A stretch of DNA of 64,000 bases. It comes from Hyalella azteca (lineage: Eukaryota > Arthropoda > Malacostraca > Amphipoda > Hyalellidae). Under the pieces are notes generated by a model. The model saw only the letters and a program-made list of their open reading frames with translations. It did not search any database and was not told the DNA's origin. Within the stretch, counting starts at the first letter, position 1, and each line of letters starts with the position of its first letter. Made by a program: the position numbers and the translations under genes. The stretch is from positions 24,876-88,875 of the forward strand of contig NW_025947428.1 in assembly GCF_000764305.2 (NCBI RefSeq), given 5' to 3'. Positions 23,433 through 36,192 of this stretch are shown here, piece by piece.

Positions 23433-25264
23433 GTAAGTGTAAATCGGAGTCAATACCAATCGGAATCAGAGTCTATCAAAGTCAGTGCCAAGAAGAGTAC
23501 CATATTAATCGAATAGTTATCAATCAAATTAAGTTAGTCAAGTCAGAGTGACAATGGAATTCAGATTAAAATTTCGCTAGGCTCAATCAAAGTCGGCGTC
23601 CAGCGAAGACGGTGTTAAACGGTTTCAGTGGCAATCATGTGGAATAATTCCCAGTACTCTGTAATTAATATGAAGCGATGCAACGCAAAAAAATAGTGAG
23701 GGGGTGGCCATTGCATGCCTCCTTGCAAATTAAGCGAGCAAATTAAAGGCTGTTGTGTCATTGAGGGAAAAACTACAATGCGGAAAGTAGAAATAAAATT
23801 TTATACGTAAGGATGAAACTAGCATTGTTAGGACAGATGTTAGTTAATGTTATGCATGGGAAGTTTACAGGAAAAATGTTTATACATTAATAGGAAACTC
23901 GAACAAAAACAAAATGCAAATTAAACTGTCACAACAGAACTACATACCCTGTTTTTCAGTTCATAGACAACAAGGACTAGTGTATTACCACTTTAACTTT
24001 ATAATTAACTTTAACTATAACTTTAACTTAATAACTGATTATGACTACATTTTATAACTAACTATACCAAGCAATAACACTAATAATGCAAACAAAATTA
24101 AAGAGCGTTAGCACAACATAAAACATTATATACGTACGTATATATACTAGACACTATCTCTACAGCATCAGCGAGAGTGAAACCTGAGCACAAGTGTAAC
24201 AGAAAACCGAGTCACGCGTGACCAGCAGTTGTCATGGTAACTGAGTTAATCAGCCGCGACACCTGCTTTGTCTCATTTTCTACCTGCTTAATTAGTATAA
24301 TGAATTGTACAATATACTTACAATCATTTAGCGTTCATATTGCAGGATTAGTTTTGTAAGAATTTAGTAAGAAAATTCCGAGGTCGTGCAAAGCATACCA
24401 TCACAAATCAAGGACAGTCTAGATGTGCGTTCAAAATACAAAGTATACGATGCATTTTTTGGCAATATAAAGCATTTTGGGACACATCCACTATTTAGGC
24501 TAAAGCGATGCTAAGCAGTAAATTGAAAAAGCAACAATTCCGTCTTTGTACTGAATGTAAATACTTCCCATTCTTGATTCATATTTGCATCTTCATCTGA
24601 CGTTCAACAATAGAAGCCACTGGTCGTGACGTCAGAGAAGAATTATATTGATGAATAATACATCCAGCGGCACAAGTTGATATATAACCGAATCTACGTC
24701 AGATATTCTAGACAAAACACTGCAAGATGACGGCTTAAGTTAGTATATGGATTAAGCGGCGACGTTCTTCCCATCACCAATAACGATATGCCATTAAAAA
24801 TCAAAATTAATCTATGACGGATGAAGATCCCAATCTGTTGCACGTACGTACGTGATTGCAAACTGATGCTTCGTTGGAAAAGATTAAACGTATGCAAAAA
24901 ACTTGCCTCCGGCTCCGGCTCGAGTCGTCTCAGAACTTCGCACGGCATCAACAAAATGCTTCTGTAGCATGAAGCACAATCAGATTCATCTCATGTTCAC
25001 GTCAATAAATATAGAAGCTCATGTTCATAGAATGAGTCTCTCCCTTGTCATCCATTACATTTGAAAATTTATGCGGAAGAATAGGCAAGGATCCTCGCTT
25101 ATTCAACGGTCACCAATAAGCTTCTTAATTTTATTGGATTATATCATTGAAGCGTAGTTAAACTGTTTTTAAATTAGTTGCTCAGAGAAAAGAAAAATTA
25201 AAAAATTGCAAAAAAAAAATTGACCCTCTTACTCACTACGTGCTTCAATTATTATTTTTAAAAT
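23433..25264. other. No confident gene
   Basis: AT-rich. TAACTTTAACTATAACTTTAA-type low complexity lies at 23990-24060. The minus frame at 24694-24954 has no motif support. Confidence 0.5.
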
Positions 25265-25286
25265 CTCATGGCGTATACGCCATGAG
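25265..25286. repeat. Perfect 22-bp palindrome
   Basis: CTCATGGCGTA joined directly to its own reverse complement, with no loop and no mismatch. Confidence 0.9.
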
Positions 25287-25611
25287 TATCGAAGGTAATT
25301 GATCAACAAATTGAAATTACACGGCAAATACGTCACAATATCGTAATTTTAAGAGTGAAAAGTAATATTATAATGCCATGGAAAGCAGGAAATGTACGGA
25401 AGTATCTCAATCGCTCGTTATTGATCAAAGGCAGGTGTTCTAAAAAGGGACATAGCGTTCCATGGCTTTTAAATCGAAAATGATCAGATTTACCACACGT
25501 GTTCTGAGCCAGTGAAAATGTCGATATATGGGAACTTGAGTAATGAAAACTATAATAGTGTGAATATAGCGAGGAGTGATGACTTTGAGAGCTTGAGCGG
25601 CTACAAGAATG

Positions 25612-25688
25612 GAGAGCTTGATACTGGGAGTATCAAGCTCTCAATACTGGAGAGATTGATATTGTAATCAAGTGATGATTACAATATC
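25612..25688. repeat. Two adjacent perfect hairpins
   Basis: 25612-25642 has 13-bp arms GAGAGCTTGATAC and GTATCAAGCTCTC around a 5-nt loop. 25658-25688 has 12-bp arms GATATTGTAATC and GATTACAATATC around 7 nt. All arms are mismatch-free. Confidence 0.9.
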
Positions 25689-28600
25689 TAACATGGGAAT
25701 GGCTGATGTATACTGCATGGTAGTGAACGTATAACACCTACGTGGTGATTATCAAGGCCAGGTGTCGGGAGATGGGTATCCCGGCCCAGCAACGCGAAAC
25801 GCGATTACATTGATGAGCGTATATCCTCACTATACCTGCATGAGTGACATATATAGCTACTGATGGCAATTAGAATCGTTTTAAAATTCCAGAAGATCGA
25901 CAAGAAATGTGCTCGAGTATGTCATTATGTTCGGCACGTTACTCCTTTTGAGTGCCGGAGCTTTCACTAAGCTGGCGAAATTTTGCTAGTTATACACAAG
26001 AATATATAGATAGGTATATTCAACAGAACCAGCCATTCTACGTGTGTATAACTACATGGCATACCTATTTCTACAGAACCAGCAAAAAGTAATGTAGCTC
26101 CACGAGCAGTAGGTAGACTGACATTGCCAGCTTGCCTACAGCGGAACGCAGTGAATTGTCGGAAGGTCAGGTGCCCTTATGGCTACGAACTTACCAATGA
26201 AAGAGCACTTGTTTGCAAGAAGCTCGTGTTCCGCCATTCTAGTATTCAAACAACATTGGTAGCACAAACTCAAATGGAACCTACTAAACATTTTACTTAT
26301 ACAGGTTACCAGTCCATATTGTATGTAGACCAATTTTGTATATAACAGTTCAATTTTTATTTATACCATTTATCGGTTTATGTTGTATTTACAATAGTTA
26401 AATATAAATGTTAGCAGGCAAACTGCATCACGAATATTCTTTTGCACATTGCATTAGAACGAATCATGATCGAAGTAGGTAAACAATTTCAAATCAATAT
26501 ATTAAATAACAATTTAATGTCATGTAAATTCATTTTTTAATCTTGAAAAAATAGCTTGCAATTGAACGCAGAATGTAGTTGTAGTATTTACTTAATTTTT
26601 AAACGTTGTATGATACAAATTGTTTTCTTGAAAAGTACTTTAATTTTTACATGTGAATAACTTTGAAATCGTATAGACTTCGCAATTAATCAACCGACTC
26701 TGCACCTGCACATATCGCATGTAGATAAGAACAGCTGCACCCTGCCACTATATATTCAGCGCTAGCGACAGCCATAGCAGCAATTAATAACCCAACGATT
26801 TTTAGACTTTAATACAAGGAAAATACTGATTTAAACATGTATTTTAGAACTTGATCTAAAGAGGACGCTTCCAAAAGCTTGAGAAAGTGGACGATCAATA
26901 TATTAGGAATGAGACTACGTTCCGAAAAGTGTGCTTAATAGCCAGACCAGTACAGGTTTGCCGACGTGGCAGGTGAACAAACCCAACCGGCCCAAAATAA
27001 CTTTAGCATCACAAAATTAACACAGAGAATTGCAATGATAAAGCAGAAATAGTACTCCAATAGTAAATGACTATAAATTCAATTACCAAAGATAAAAATT
27101 CGCGCACCATGAACAACATGCGGCATGTCTGAATTGTAATTCAGGTGTCGCTGAGAGTCCCAAAAAAATTGACCGATGGGTCCCACCAGATTCGCCAATT
27201 ATATACTCTACTACAACAAACGAAATAGCTTTGAATAACAATCAAATAATGAGGTAAATTGTATAGGAACCTAAACATTAGTGTCAATGTATCAGTATCG
27301 TCACAGATTACAGCCTCGCTATAAGTTAAAGGGCTAGTCGGAGCCCTGTTTCCCTATAAAGGTCCCTATTAAATCGATAATTAATAAGAAAAAGAACTCA
27401 AAAATTGCACAACTTAACAAATTAGGAAATTTCTAACAGAATCGAAATCAGTAACAGCTACCGTAGCCAGAGAACAGCATTAACAACTAAAATCAATAAA
27501 TTTAGCAATGGTAATAGTCGCTATACCATCAGCATTGCCAGCAGCCACAACAGCAAAAATAACAGCATTTATAAAGGAAAGCAGCAATATAGCAACAGCA
27601 TCGATATAAGCAATAACAACGTCAGCGCCAGCCATTCCACTATCCCGACGTCAGCAATAAGCCCTGACATTTAGGTTACAGTTATTGAGTCACAGGCTGG
27701 CGCTGGCGTCGAGTTTGGTCATAGGACTTTTCCTTAAGGGGGGCCTTTACGTAAAAAATCGCACAAATGTGGCTTTTCCGTTTTTTTTGGCTCATTTTGT
27801 AGCTGTGGAACCTGGCAAACCAAATGTATGTGCGTCTTTCGATTCTTGCGTCAGGCAGTTTCAAATGTGTATAAAATTAACACTTCTTACCATTTCTTAC
27901 AAATATTTTTTTAAGGAAAATGTTAATTATAATTTTCATTTACGTTAAATTGGATAACAAAATATCGTGCAACGCGTGATGGTTCCCTCAATACGAGCAA
28001 TATAGGCGATAGGTGACCTGGGGATTCATTATCAAGCAAATTTTTTAGCCGTTCCTTTTTAGTCCACTTCACTTATTTGGCTATCATTAGCAATTGAAAA
28101 GGTCATTATTGGCCTCATTTCAAATCTATCTTCTCCTTCAATTTTCAAACTACAGCATCGAGAGAAATATCATTCGATTTGAAAAGAGAATATCTAGTGG
28201 CTCTAGAAGGCCTTTCTACTGATTTATCTATTGTTTGAATTGTATGTTGAAAATATGGTGAAGGTGGGGAAAATTAAAAATTCCTGTACATTTTTTTGGG
28301 GGAAAGAGCGCTCCCAGAGTCGCTAGATTTTTGCATTACGAACCGCATGATTAGTTATTCGATGTTGTAGCACGTAAATTGAATAAGTCCCTCGATCATT
28401 CAATGACAATTGAATGAGGGACTCCCCGTGAAAAAATTTTAAAAGTCCCTCTTTCTCCGTTTCTTATGCATTTCACGTTTTCCTTCGTTCCTCAAAAAAT
28501 TCATACGAACAAATGTTCTTGTGTGTTTTATATACGTGAATGAAGTTTCGGAAAGATCGGTCAGTGAATACAGAATTTTTCCAGACGTAGACGACCCCCT

Positions 28601-28847
28601 TAATTAATTAACGAGAATAAGCGCTTCTGATCTTAAAGAGAATTTTGTTTCAAACGGCCAAGTCGAGATTAAACTCGCGTCATTTGCAGGATTTCTTTTG
28701 TTATTTCACTCCAAGAATCTAAGAACTGTAACTTTAAACTATAATTACAAATTCAATTTCAGGTTATTTTTAAACGGTATGAAGCCCTAAACTTGATCGG
28801 AATCCTCAGTCGTTAATAAAATGAATATAGAAATTAAAAAATATAAC
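25689..28847. other. No confident gene; one possible cysteine-rich exon near 26129
   Basis: Mostly AT-rich. At 26129-26215 a plus-strand frame after GACATTGCCAG reads CLQRNAVNCRKVRC and then PYGYELTNERALVC, with antistasin-like cysteine spacing but no strong donor. 27430-27640 is CAGCA-rich. 28387-28423 is an imperfect inverted repeat (GTCCCTC and GAGGGAC arms). Confidence 0.35.
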
Positions 28848-28978
28848 TCAGTACTCACTGCACAGAGAGACAGAGAGCGCATTTTCTCGTCGATGAAAAC
28901 GTGAAGTCACGGACAGACGGAAGGACGGACATGACGAGCACAATAGCGCCTTTTTTCGCATAAATGAGAAAATGCGCT
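28848..28978 (+). mobile_element. MITE-1 copy B
   Basis: A complete copy with terminal repeats AGCGCATTTTCTC (28876-28888) and GAGAAAATGCGCT (28966-28978), the TCAGTACTCACTGCA leader and a GACGGAAGGACGGAC interior. Confidence 0.85.
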
Positions 28979-31380
28979 GAAAATGGGAGTTTCATAGAAA
29001 AATACCACCATAAAGTCAGATCTGAAACTCTTCTAGAATATTATCATAGACAGAGTATCCTCGTGGATTTGGCGGATGTAAACTCGTGCGGCCAAATCCC
29101 ACGGTCCGGAAGTGCTGGACTCGCCAGAAAAATACGCTCGTCTGCTCGCGTCGTGTAGGTGAGTGATGTGTGCGTGTTGAGGTCGTTTACGTGAGCGTGT
29201 AGACTCACACGGGTATGGTGCTTGCGTGTTTTTTGTTTTAGGAACGAGTTTGTCATACTTAGTATCTAGGTGTAAAGGAGTGTAGTGAACCGAGTGTGAT
29301 AGTTTTCAGTTCGTGTGTGGTATGTGCAGTTTTTATTGTGCACGTATTGGTTGCCAGTTCGTAAGCAGTGTTTGTGCGTGTATAAAGTTGCTGCATACAG
29401 TGAGAGTGGTTAATGTTGCTAATGCGTTTTCTGGTGTGCGTTTCTGTACAACTTGTGTAGGTGTAGTGGTTGGCGGAAATGTTGAACATCTCCATGCATG
29501 TACATGTCTGTGTATAGGCAACACTACCCGTTCACCTTGAACTGATCACAAGTACAGGTGTAAGTTCACACGTTGTGTACGTCACATGCTATGTGAGCCT
29601 AACACACGCACATGTGTCTAGACACTGAGGTGATACTGTGTGCTAAACTCTTTAATAGTAACAACTTCTGGAACCTTCAAAATGAAATGAATGACCAAGT
29701 TATGATAAGAATTGAGAACTTAGGTATATATATACTACAACAATTTAAAACCTTTATATTTGACTATCATCTGATCTAAATTTTAAGGCGTGTAACACAT
29801 GAATTATAAATAACCTCGTCACCCATTTAAATGAATCGTCATTACATGTAAAATTTGAATGTTAAATAATAAAGAAGGTAATGTGAATGAAAAATCTGTA
29901 CTATCAAAAACAGGTTCATATATTTCATATACTCTTTGTTTCATACTCGTATACTTATTTCGAATTTTCACAGACGATTACTTGATTTAAATGCTTTTCT
30001 CTGGATAATTTGTACTAAATTTCCGGCGCTAGCCTGGAAGTCGGCGGCAACCGTATGCATACGTCGCATACCGTCGTCGCAATTAAGGTTCAGTAAAGTT
30101 GCATTTAGTTTGATTTTCTTACACTACGGCTGCAACGACGACGATAACAAAGCCAGCAGCAGATAACACATCGGAAGAATCCGAGCACACACTGATAAGG
30201 GTCTTATCAGCTTTGTGCGTCCTCTTGCTCCACGGCGATCACCAAATTGTCGAAAAGCGATTAATGCTCCGATATGTAAATATTACTGCATCAAATGGAG
30301 CGAAAAAATGCATGCACTTAAAGTGGCATACCAGCGCACTTCCGTTCAACGGTGAGGAAGCGATCAAACTCTATCTCGATAATGCGATCCATTTTCAGTT
30401 CGGCATGGCTCATATGCATGGCTCAGATGCTTAAGACAATTGACGTTTGTTGCGGCCACTCAACTCGGACTTGTACATATTTAACGAGTACGTTTTCATC
30501 GCAGGTTCTCTTCTATATACTACGTCTTTCAAGGGCAAGACACGAGGTTTCGTTTAGTTGACAAAGCATGCTATCACCACCATTCACATTGAAACGTCAA
30601 CGCTGTAAACCCCTAACACCCTGATGCCTGCCGTCATGCATGCATGGTGCTTCTAATACAAAGTGATCAATACCTCAGACGTGATTTATGGCAACATATT
30701 GACAAGTGCTTGACAGTTATTACCTTAATCACCAAAATGTTCAATAACTCTATTGAATTATGATAAAACCTACATAGCCGTAAAAAAAAATTTTAAACGT
30801 TGCTGCCGTCATATCACTTTGGCGTGTATCAAACGAGGTTGGTGACGCGGCAAGTAAAGAGACTAGGCACAAAAAAATTATTCTAATCATAAGCACTGAT
30901 TACCAGCAAAAATATTAAAATTAAGAACATCTGAAAAAATGGACCCATGGACCTCTGATTCGTAACGTCGATCGTTGAAACTGCAAAGGATAGTTATTGG
31001 TTGCAATATTAAAAACACAGCTGGCAAGGCCCAGCAGTTACATGTGGCACCAAAAGAGGCGGCCGCAACTTAGAACTGCTGCTGATCCCAGCAGGTGCAA
31101 CTTCGCGCAGCTGTTGACGAATATATAACCGTGCTCCACCTGTTCCCCCTATTAAATGTTATTCTAGTATTGCAGCTTTCCAAATAAATGGCTGAAATTC
31201 TGTAAACGTTTTAAACGAGCTCTTTGGAACAATGGTAGAATAGTGTAGAAAATGTAATACAAAGAAATGTACAGTTATATATTTTATTCAGGCTAAATAA
31301 ATTTATAGTTATATAGGTATTTGATCGAGGCTAAAGAAAAATATTCATAAAATCAAAGAAGAAACTTTAACTTGGTGATG
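28979..31380. other. No confident gene
   Basis: 29160-29560 is GTGTG-rich. 29990-30440 has overlapping short frames with no motif or splice support. The remainder is AT-rich. Confidence 0.5.
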
Positions 31381-31386
31381 GCTCTG

Positions 31387-31577
31387 GCTATACAAACACG
31401 GTAGTTACAGCACTGACTATACAGACACGGTAATTACAGCACTGACTATACAGACACGGTAGTTACAGCACTGACTATACAGACACGGTAGTTACAGCAC
31501 TGACTATACAGACACGGTAGTTACAGCACTGATATATGTACATGCACGGTAGTTACAGCACTGATATACATGCACGG
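31387..31577. repeat. 29-bp minisatellite, about 6-7 copies
   Basis: Units of the type ACTATACAGACACGGTAGTT plus ACAGCACTG, with ATATACATG variants at the 3' end. Confidence 0.92.
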
Positions 31578-31604
31578 GGTTATGGTAAATTCCGTGTAAA
31601 TTTT

Positions 31605-31800
31605 TCTACGTGTGATTTTTTATGGGGTTATCTTAAATCGATTGTTTACAATGACTGTCCAAGCACCCTACCTCATTTGAAGAACAGCATACCCGTCAAT
31701 ATGCTTCAGCGAGTTGAACGGAACTTCAAAATAGACTAACTGAATGCATTGACAATGGGGGCCGCCATTTGTCCATGTCATTTTTAAAACTGTCATACAA
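31605..31800 (+). pseudogene. Mariner/Tc1-type transposase C-terminal remnant, frameshifted
   Basis: The plus strand reads CDFLWGYLKSIVY from 31611, then MLQRVERNF, and after a frame change NRLTECIDNGGRHLSM. CDxFLWGYLKS, ML.RV..NF and RL..C....G.HL are hallmarks of the C-terminal part of mariner-like DDE transposases common in arthropods. The frame is broken near 31730, the N-terminal two thirds is absent and the upstream flank is a minisatellite. It is a dead fragment. Confidence 0.75.
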
Positions 31801-32226
31801 AAAATTCAGGTAATATCTTTTTCAATAAAGTTTATATTGTAATAATATCTTTACTAGTTCTTCCTTTATTGAGCATTCAAATCACAAAATTTCCATGAAT
31901 CACCTTGTAAAAACTATTTGTAGATAAAATTTTCCTACCCTGAAACGATGAGCATGGCACGAGATCAATTAAACCTACTTCCATGAGTAAAGCATGCAAA
32001 TCCTGATGGGAGACTGCAAGTTCTGAGTTCTGAAGGGAGCGGGCAGGTTCTGAGTGAAACCAACATACACAGGTCTAGGTATTCTTCATTTAACCCAAAT
32101 ATTTTTATCTGACCAAATTTTCAAACTAGCCAAATTTTTAAAGTTGGCCTTGGTCGATAGGAACCAGCATTAGTGGTGGCCAAATGGCGCTTGCATCCGG
32201 TGTTGGCTGAAAAGTGCCTGCCTTTG
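31801..32226. other. No gene seen
   Basis: AT-rich flank of the transposase remnant. Confidence 0.5.
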
Positions 32227-32325
32227 ATTGCCACAAGCAAATTATTCATCCAAACAGTATTAGCTTTGAGAATATTCATATCAACGTGAAAGAACGAGGC
32301 GAAAGCTTTGGCGGTGAATTCAACG
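32227..32325 (-). repeat. Duplicated segment, copy 1
   Basis: About 100 bp nearly matching 33137-33237. On the minus strand both stay open and would encode related peptides (EFTAK, then FHVDMNIL, then NNLLVAI). Most differences change the amino acid, though conservatively, so constraint on the protein is not shown. It may be a dispersed repeat or an exon pair. Confidence 0.7.
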
Positions 32326-33136
32326 AGGCAAGCTCCAGCATTCGAGGGTGACCGAATGGCATCGGCATTGCATGTGAGCGCCACCTCATAGATATTCAGA
32401 AACACTTCACTGGGATCTCAAAGTGGCCAAAGAAATCGCCCTCTAAATAATTAGGCCTTTTTTGACTGTTTATGTGGCTTGTTGGTCAAGACTGCTGCTC
32501 CCACGCATCTCTGCTTAGCTGAGGAACAAGTGGGGGTGAGAGGGAAGGGAGAGGATAGAAAATGGAAGAAATGGAGGAGGGGAAGTGGAAGGTGGGCGTG
32601 AGCAACGCCCAAGTCAAGTACACGACTCAAGTGAGTAAAGTGGATAATGGAAGCGAGGCTTGCAGAGCGGAGCAGAAACGGAGAACGGAGTAACATAACG
32701 GAGAACGCAATAAAGAAACAATACAATGGCTCTGTTGATGAGAAGTAGTCGATTATAAGGACCTGTTGACGAGCAGCAAGCCTTTATAAAGCCCTGTTAT
32801 GATAAGTTGACCATTATAAAACATTGCTGATACGAAGACGCATCAAATACTAAGATGTATGAATGAGAATTTAGCATTTAAAATAACTTTTCCAGATAAA
32901 GTCTGCCACTATAATGCATAACAGAAAAAGACCACCCGAGCCTAAGGACACCCGACACTGCGAGGGAGATAAGGTCTGTCAGTGAGGGGTGTGAGGGCTA
33001 CCAGTGAGGAGAGTGAGGAGGTAAAGGATGGGAGTGAGGGGTGCGATGGCTAGCGATGAGGAATTGGAAAGCTGCGAGTGATGGGTGGGGATGCTGACAG
33101 AGTAAATATATGAAAGCGTCAGACCGGAGATTCCAT
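32326..33136. other. Spacer with GA-rich low complexity
   Basis: 32520-32700 is purine-rich. 32730-32840 has degenerate TTATAAA/CTGTTGA repeats. 32970-33075 is GTGAGG-rich. No gene is supported. Confidence 0.5.
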
Positions 33137-33237
33137 TGATTGCCACAAGCAAATTATTTATCCAAACTGTATTAGCTCTGAGAATATTAATATCAACATG
33201 AAGGAACGAGGCGAGAACTTTGGCGGTGAATTCAAAG
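33137..33237 (-). repeat. Duplicated segment, copy 2
   Basis: The partner of 32227-32325, in the same orientation and about 910 bp away. The minus frame reads EFTAK, then LHVDINIL, then NNLLVAI. Confidence 0.7.
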
Positions 33238-33890
33238 GCGAGAACAGTTGCAGCTGCACGCTGCGTAAGTAGCGAGGTCATGGCGTCGTGTGCGCAGACA
33301 AAGTTCGCTAGATTCCAGACGCATATAAACAAGATTAAGTGGATTAGAGCGCACATTCCTAGACTGAAGAGTATGTCGCAGGTACAACTCCTATTGCAAG
33401 CTCGAGTGGACAGGAAAACGCGTGATCAAATTTTCATATAAACACGAACTGATGCAACTTGCGAACTTCAGCATTGAAATGCATAAAGTGACTTGTCACG
33501 ACACGACTCAAAGTGATTTTTCACGGAAGGAACGCAGGTGGTACGAAAAAGCTTTGGGCTTCAACGGACCGTACCTTACACAAGTGGATTCATTCATGAC
33601 GGCCTCCACATTAATCTTTCACTAGATAAACATAAAATAAGCGCACATGTGTGCGCATCGACGTGCAGCACTAAAATTTGTCAAAGCAGTAACTTTGTAC
33701 AGAACACAAACTTTGTACCATCACTAGATTTGTACGCAATACCTAACTTTGCACGCTACACTAACCTCTCTAACAATACAATAACCTTTTCACACTACGC
33801 TAACCTTTGTTTCTCACAGCGACTCTCGTTCACTGCATCAACCTTGTACAACACACTGCCCATTGTGTTGCCCAACACACTGCCCANTCT
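33238..33890. other. No confident gene; degenerate AACTTTGTAC repeats
   Basis: 33670-33860 repeats AACTTTGTAC/AACCTTGTAC-like and AACACACTGCCCA motifs and stops at an N (33887). Confidence 0.5.
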
Positions 33891-33909
33891 AGATGTGTAT
33901 AAGAGACAG
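33891..33909. other. Nextera Tn5 mosaic-end adapter left in the assembly
   Basis: AGATGTGTATAAGAGACAG, the exact reverse complement of the adapter at 936-954, lies four bases after an N. The left and right flanks should not be assumed contiguous in the genome. Confidence 0.97.
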
Positions 33910-36192
33910 CTTTCATATAATCGTGCCTTCCCCAAGAATTCCACCATTTTATTCAAATACGTCACATTTAGACCAGTCAAATGCTCCTCGCAGCCCCAAG
34001 GTCTAAATGAGCAACAAACATGCACGGCAGCAGCAGCGACAATCATGACGTCACACGCGCTGCGATGATCTCATGAATGACATCACTAGAGTGACCTCAC
34101 CACATGATATTGCGGCGCACGCCTGAGAAGACATGCATTGCAGCTGTGAAGATGTGACAACAAACTAAACACTATCATGAAAACAGTCCATGATTAAATT
34201 TATGTTACTTCTCATTACGTAAAAATCCTACGAGTTTACCAGGACAATGTTTTCATTAAAAACCATTTACTTATATCGATTTATTTGTTCAGATCTTGAT
34301 CAGAGATCATAGACTGGAGTTTAGTCTATAGCCTGGGCGACACTATCGATTTCTAAGCGTTCCTCTGAAAAAATCAACAACATATTTTAATTTTTTGGCA
34401 GTCCAGTCTTTCCACCAAAGACTTAGGCGGCATATGAAAATTTTTCTAAATTAAACTCTGTGCCAGCGTAGCTACTTGTAAGAATTTATTTTTGACGACC
34501 TCAACAAAAGCCAAGTTTTTGATAATTTTTTATTGCTACTCACGGAGCATGGAAGCCACAACAGAGGAATAAAAATTATCAATGAAAACATTAGTCAGAA
34601 AATCGTATATTCTTGAGTTCAAATATTTATTTTTTGTAATTTCCATCCGTAATGAGAAAAAAATTTCAGCACGGAATGGTTGAGATCGAATTCTTCGTGT
34701 TATTCAAGATAACAACCAAGATGCCTCCTAGAATCCAAAGTAGACCGTTTTACAACTAGATTTTTAGGAGGAAAAACAGAAAATCAAGCTGGAACAGAAA
34801 TTAAATATCATAGAACAGTAGCACACCAATTTATCTTTTAAAAGATATCGTGCAACTATAAGCTCGATTGCAAAGAAGTACTGACCTTGGGAACGCTGGG
34901 CAGAAGATGAGGTGGAATGCTTTGATGCTTCGAGTTTCCGTTGTAATATTATATACGATTGCAGATAGAACAGACAATTGCTGAATTACGATGCAAGAAC
35001 ACCAAACATAATCGGCAACTTTTCATCAAAACCAACGTTATTATTCACCGTGAGTAGAAATCTGTTCAACAAAACGACTGAATGTGATCAACCAAAAGAA
35101 AGGATGCTCACGTTTTCAGGCAACTCTTCTTTAATTAATTTTCATTACTTCACTCATCAAATAAAATTCTGTGACGACCAAGTTTGGTTAAACATTCACA
35201 TCACCGAAGCAATACAATATTATCATGACAAAGAGTACAGATGATGGAAAAGAACGACTGATCGAGTCGTCTCTTTCCTCGCCACCGTCACCTCACTAAA
35301 GCTCACTCCACATCTCCAGAAAAGCGTCCGGCATTTCCACCCACACCATCCTAGAGAAAAACAAGGAAGCCCTGAAGGTATATAAGCAGCGATGCGATCA
35401 CTCAACTTAGAATCAGAAATGGACCTGAAATGCTGCAAAAGTTATAAAGATTGAATTAAGTCTCTCGTTATCATTGAGCTATACAAGGCACGAATATTAA
35501 GTATAATTCTATGGATTTACTTCGCAAAAAACTTGCAAATAACTTTGACGAACAAACATGTAAGAAAAACTCACAGGCAACAATGCATAATAAAAAAGAC
35601 TCCGTTAAATGAGTAACATTTATTGTAAAGCGACAAAATGTGGAGAAGGTTCTGTATGAAAGCGCTATACTAGGCATTTTGTTCAATGACGACTGGTATT
35701 TTACCGCATTTTTTTTTTGTTTTTACTGTTTATTAATTTTTTACATTAACGGCAATTTAACATTTCTCGTTCATTTCTTGCACACGAATAGATAAGACAA
35801 AAAAAACTGGAACATATCGAAATTGAACAAATGCAGTAACCATGAAACAATGTTATATGTAGGTACTTTTATAACGTTCGTGTACTATATGTATTGTATA
35901 AATTTGCGTAATTTTAAAGTTTAGGCTTAATGAAAAGATGTGCTGGACCAAGCTGGACCGAGCAGCAATGGAATGATTGATATATCAATTGAATGAAGAA
36001 AATTTGCAATTAAATTGCTAGAGATTATTTAATTCGATTTGAAATAATTTGCTTGCAAGATCTTACTACCAAACAATCGACAAGACTTTCTTTCAACTGT
36101 TATACTGCATGAGAGCGTCCACGAGGCATTCACAGCATCAGCCTCTGGCGCAGCATGAGTATATGATATAGTTGAGGGCAGTTACATATATA
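33910..36192. other. No confident gene
   Basis: AT-rich. 35240-35440 is GC-balanced and has a TATATAAG motif, but no splice-bounded coding sequence was recognised. Confidence 0.5.
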
